From NCBI GenBank assembly GCA_036405135.1, contig DASWYF010000022.1, positions 62,001-126,000 on the forward strand: a stretch of 64,000 nt of DNA, read 5' to 3'. Positions 62,065 through 64,000 of the stretch are shown piece by piece. Numbering within the stretch: position 1 is the stretch's first letter; each line of letters starts with the position of its first letter. The translations under genes and the position numbers were made by a program. Source of the stretch: Verrucomicrobiia bacterium (lineage in GTDB: Bacteria; Verrucomicrobiota; Verrucomicrobiia; Limisphaerales; JAEYXS01). The notes under the pieces are model-generated. The model was not told the DNA's origin and did no database searches. It worked only from the letters and a program-made list of their open reading frames with translations.

Positions 62065-62243
62065 TTTACCACGGAGACACGGAGGGCTCAGAGAAGGGAT
62101 TTTTAGAGCCACAGCCCCGACTAAAGCTGGGGTGAAATTAAACACGGATCACACGGATAGGGGAAGAAAAGTATGCGGATTCGATTCGAGGACGACGACG
62201 AGAACGAGGACGATTACGATGGGATAGATGGTTGGTTGGTTGG
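62065..62243. repeat. Repeat-rich and low-complexity intergenic stretch
   Basis: No gene. It holds ACCACGGAGACACGGAGG (62069-62086), a short run AACACGGATCACACGGATAG (62141-62160), and a GAC/GAG/GAT-rich low-complexity run (about 62184-62220). Such motifs occur in many copies between genes in this type of genome, to my knowledge; copy number cannot be tested here. Confidence 0.55.
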
Positions 62244-62828
62244 TCACTTTAGGCGGTAGTGGCCGGTGATGGTGAAGCCGAACAGGAGGTCTTCTTCTTG
62301 GGTGCCGGAGCCGATATTGTGGATGATGAGGGGAATGCCTTTTGAGCTCCGACGATCGGAGACGAGGCCGATGTGGGTGATACCGTTGCCGAGGTCCCAA
62401 GTGACGATGTCGCCGGGGAGATAATCAGCGGGCTTTTGGGTGATAGTCTGTGAATAGCCTTTGCGTTTGAAATAGGTCATCAGGTTGGGGACGCGGCGGT
62501 GGTCGATGTTTTTATCGGGCTTGGTGAGGCCCCATTTCTTTGGGTAAGCGGAGAAGTTCGCGCGCATGTCTTCGTGGACTTCTTTTTGGAGATCGAGGGA
62601 TTGCTGGCGCAGGGCGCGGATGATGACATCGGTGCAGACGCCGGTTTCCTTGGGGACATCGCCGCCGGGGTAGCTCAGGGTGCGGTAGGCAGGGTCGTAG
62701 GATTTGGTGATGCCGATCTGGGAGCAGGCGGAGGTGACGAGTTTTTGGGCATTGATTTCGGCGAAGCAAAGTAGCGGGAACAGAAGCAGGAAACATCCAA
62801 CACCGGTTGCACCGGTTGGCCAAAACAT
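62244..62828 (-). CDS. DUF1287 protein (YiiX-like), exported
   Basis: The ATG at 62828 (MFWPTGATGVGCFLLLFPLL) gives 194 residues and a good signal peptide; the frame continues upstream through repeats, so a longer protein is unlikely. The block SYPGGDVPKETGVCTDVIIRALR holds the probable catalytic Cys, and GDIVTWDLGNGITHIGLVSD the His, the layout of NlpC/P60-like DUF1287 proteins. A cell-wall or amide-cleaving role is possible; none is proven. Confidence 0.85.
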   Translation of the reverse strand: MFWPTGATGVGCFLLLFPLLCFAEINAQKLVTSACSQIGITKSYDPAYRTLSYPGGDVPKETGVCTDVIIRALRQQSLDLQKEVHEDMRANFSAYPKKWGLTKPDKNIDHRRVPNLMTYFKRKGYSQTITQKPADYLPGDIVTWDLGNGITHIGLVSDRRSSKGIPLIIHNIGSGTQEEDLLFGFTITGHYRLK

Positions 62829-62855
62829 CGAACGCTGAACATCGAGAGAGGGAGC

Positions 62856-62896
62856 ACCCCTCATCCTCAATCCTTCTCCCCTCCGAGGGGAGAAGG
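62856..62896. repeat. GC-rich palindromic intergenic repeat, second copy
   Basis: Perfect 11-bp stem CCTTCTCCCCT / AGGGGAGAAGG (62872-62882, 62886-62896) with a 3-nt loop, preceded by CACCCCTCATCCTCAAT. Related to the copy at 4976-5007. Confidence 0.7.
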
Positions 62897-62961
62897 AGGA
62901 TTGGACACGGCGAACGTCAGCAAACTCTGATATAAATTGAGAAAGCAGATGCTTCGGCGGC

Positions 62962-62988
62962 GGCGCGGTGAGGACACCGCGCCCTACC
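62962..62988. repeat. Palindromic intergenic repeat GGCGCGGTG
   Basis: Perfect 9-bp stem GGCGCGGTG / CACCGCGCC (62962-62970, 62975-62983) with loop AGGA, followed by CTACC. The core resembles the GCGCCCTACC-type dispersed repeats and shares CCCTACC with the element next to dop (36011-36017). Confidence 0.6.
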
Positions 62989-63027
62989 AGCTTGCGCAGA
63001 TGTGACAGAGCTTTTGCGATCCATGGT

Positions 63028-63723
63028 CTATTCGCGTTTGGAGTCATACCAGATGTCCAGGTCTTGGCGGTGTTGGAGGCCCTTGGGACCTTTTGCACCG
63101 ACTGTAAACAGGGTGCGGAGGAAATACCAGAGGGAGTAGGTGCGGGCTTTGCGTCCGGAGGTGAGGACGGTTCCAGCGAGGGTGATGCGACCTTGTTTTT
63201 TCAGGGCGGAGACGAAGATGGCGTCTTCGGCGGCGTAGTAGGTTTCGTTGAAGCCACCAGTGGCGATGAAGGCGGCGCGGGTGCAGAAGAGTGATGAGCC
63301 GCCGGGTTGTCTGAGGAGATGAATGCCGAGCCAGAAGATGGGGTAGCCGAAGTAGAACCATAGCGGGAGCGGTTTATCGAAAGCTGGGATGCCACCGCCA
63401 CCAACTCGGCCTTTTTCCAAAGCCTTTAGGGCTGACTTGAGATAGCGTGGGTTGATGAGGGTGTCGGCGTCGATGAAGAAGAGGATGTCGCCTTGGGCGG
63501 CGCGTCCACCGGAGTTTCGAGTGGCGGCGATGTGGCGGTGGGTGACGTTAAGGACTTTGGCTCCGTGTTGCTCGGCAAGTTGGGCGGTGTCGTCCGTGGA
63601 GGCATCGTTTACGACGATGATTTCGTAGGGTTGATCCAATGATTGAGCGGATTGGCGGATGGCTTGTATGCAGGCGGCGATGGATCTCGCTTCATTGTGG
63701 GCGGGGATGATGAAGGAGAGCAT
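63028..63723 (-). CDS. GT2-family glycosyltransferase
   Basis: The ATG at 63723 (MLSFIIPAHNEARSI) gives 231 residues. GT-A motifs: VNDASTDDT, FIDADT (DxD-type) and the acceptor region YYAAEDAIFVSALK. Two hydrophobic segments near 135-155 and 205-220 may attach it to the membrane. It adds sugars to a lipid or polysaccharide acceptor; target unknown. It precedes a GNAT gene on the same strand with a gap of about 95 bp. Confidence 0.88.
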   Translation of the reverse strand: MLSFIIPAHNEARSIAACIQAIRQSAQSLDQPYEIIVVNDASTDDTAQLAEQHGAKVLNVTHRHIAATRNSGGRAAQGDILFFIDADTLINPRYLKSALKALEKGRVGGGGIPAFDKPLPLWFYFGYPIFWLGIHLLRQPGGSSLFCTRAAFIATGGFNETYYAAEDAIFVSALKKQGRITLAGTVLTSGRKARTYSLWYFLRTLFTVGAKGPKGLQHRQDLDIWYDSKRE

Positions 63724-63818
63724 GGTATGGATAGGGTAAAGCGGTGGTGGACACGCCGCAAGATGCGGCTTAACCCGCACACTAGGAAGCGTGCGCTACG
63801 AATGCTTGTGCGCGTCTC

Positions 63819-64000
63819 TTACAGCGATCGAATACCTGTCTTAACTGGTTTCTCGAAGCAGAGGCTGACGGGGTCGCCGATGTAGCGGCCGAAGGCGGGG
63901 ATGCGGTGAAAGCCGTAGCGTTCGTAGAGGGCGATGGCTTCGGGCTGGCGGGTGCCGGTTTCGAGGCGGATGGTTTGGTAGCCCAGAACACCAGCGAGTT
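63819..64000 (-). CDS. GNAT-family N-acetyltransferase, 3' fragment
   Basis: The last 59 codons of a gene cut by the right edge. They read as the C-terminal part of a GNAT fold: GYQTIRLETGTRQPEAIALY, then ERYGFHRIPAFGRY and ending KTGIRSL before the stop at 63819. The block L-x-T-G-x-R-x-x-E-A-x-x-L-Y-x-R-x-G-F is typical of GNAT acetyltransferases. The acetyl-CoA loop is outside the window. Confidence 0.8.
   Translation of the reverse strand, partial: LAGVLGYQTIRLETGTRQPEAIALYERYGFHRIPAFGRYIGDPVSLCFEKPVKTGIRSL

Noticed and set aside
62164-62225. Asp/Glu-rich frame beside the DUF1287 gene
   Set aside because: Low-complexity GAC/GAG repeat without a start signal or a domain; treated as repeat DNA.
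63782-63991. Minus-strand frame of 69 codons at the right edge
   Set aside because: A different frame on the same strand gives a good GNAT C-terminus; the Ser/Pro/Ala-rich product of this frame is a shadow.

Overview
The window looks like chromosomal DNA of a Gram-negative bacterium of the Verrucomicrobia, most likely the Pedosphaera/Limisphaera side of the phylum. The clues are a complete bacterial proteasome locus with a UBact-type modifier (ending TGQ), an outer-membrane FadL-type porin, secreted sulfatase/sialidase-type enzymes, an ECF sigma factor fused to a membrane anchor and TPR repeats, and many GC-rich palindromic intergenic repeats. The phylum call is inference from family content. 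No rRNA, CRISPR array, insertion sequence or phage gene was seen.

Layout. 1-8 kb (minus strand): a VapBC-like toxin-antitoxin pair cut by the left edge, then secreted enzymes (PhoD-type phosphatase, three BNR/sialidase-like proteins, a sulfatase) and a Bax-inhibitor-1 membrane protein. 8-12 kb: mtnA and a TPR gene divergent from metF, which has a 21-bp perfect palindrome in its leader; then a FadL-family porin. 12.3-19 kb (plus): a four-gene signalling operon, PilZ-like/methyltransferase + hybrid kinase + two receiver-kinase proteins, with the same part list as the Ralstonia phcBSRQ quorum-sensing operon. 19-25 kb: housekeeping genes (coaE, argC, rpsI-rplM, rpmB, smpB, rpoZ, a prenyl synthase). 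25-32 kb: the sigma-TPR protein, an aminotransferase, a TPR protein, tRNA-Leu and rho.

32-40.7 kb: mtfA-type peptidase and a WYL regulator, then the proteasome locus ARC/Mpa - dop - UBact - prcB - prcA - pafA. Two different ~150-bp inverted-repeat elements flank the ATPase gene exactly. The modifier ends in Gln, so Dop should deamidate it before PafA ligates it; the ATPase and 20S genes complete the degradation route. The ATPase lacks the usual C-terminal gate-opening tail.

40.8-52.8 kb: tRNA-Arg, a lone receiver protein, cysK, ndk, a secreted protein with a split repeat domain, thiH - LIM/DA1-like metallopeptidase - thiS, an MscS channel, a DR2241-like Fe-S protein, a TlpA-like thioredoxin, a LABN/zinc-ribbon protein with a GT4 glycosyltransferase, and a ribosome hibernation factor. 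52.9-57.9 kb: a tightly coupled operon amidohydrolase - SDR - bioF - bioA - small Cys protein. 58-64 kb: a glutaminase-STAS-cNMP fusion, a secreted esterase, an alkaline-phosphatase-superfamily protein, a repeat-rich stretch, a DUF1287 protein, a GT2 glycosyltransferase and a GNAT acetyltransferase cut by the right edge.

The most interesting regions are the phc-like signalling operon, the UBact proteasome locus with its odd ATPase tail and flanking repeats, and the LIM-peptidase gene placed between two thiamine genes.
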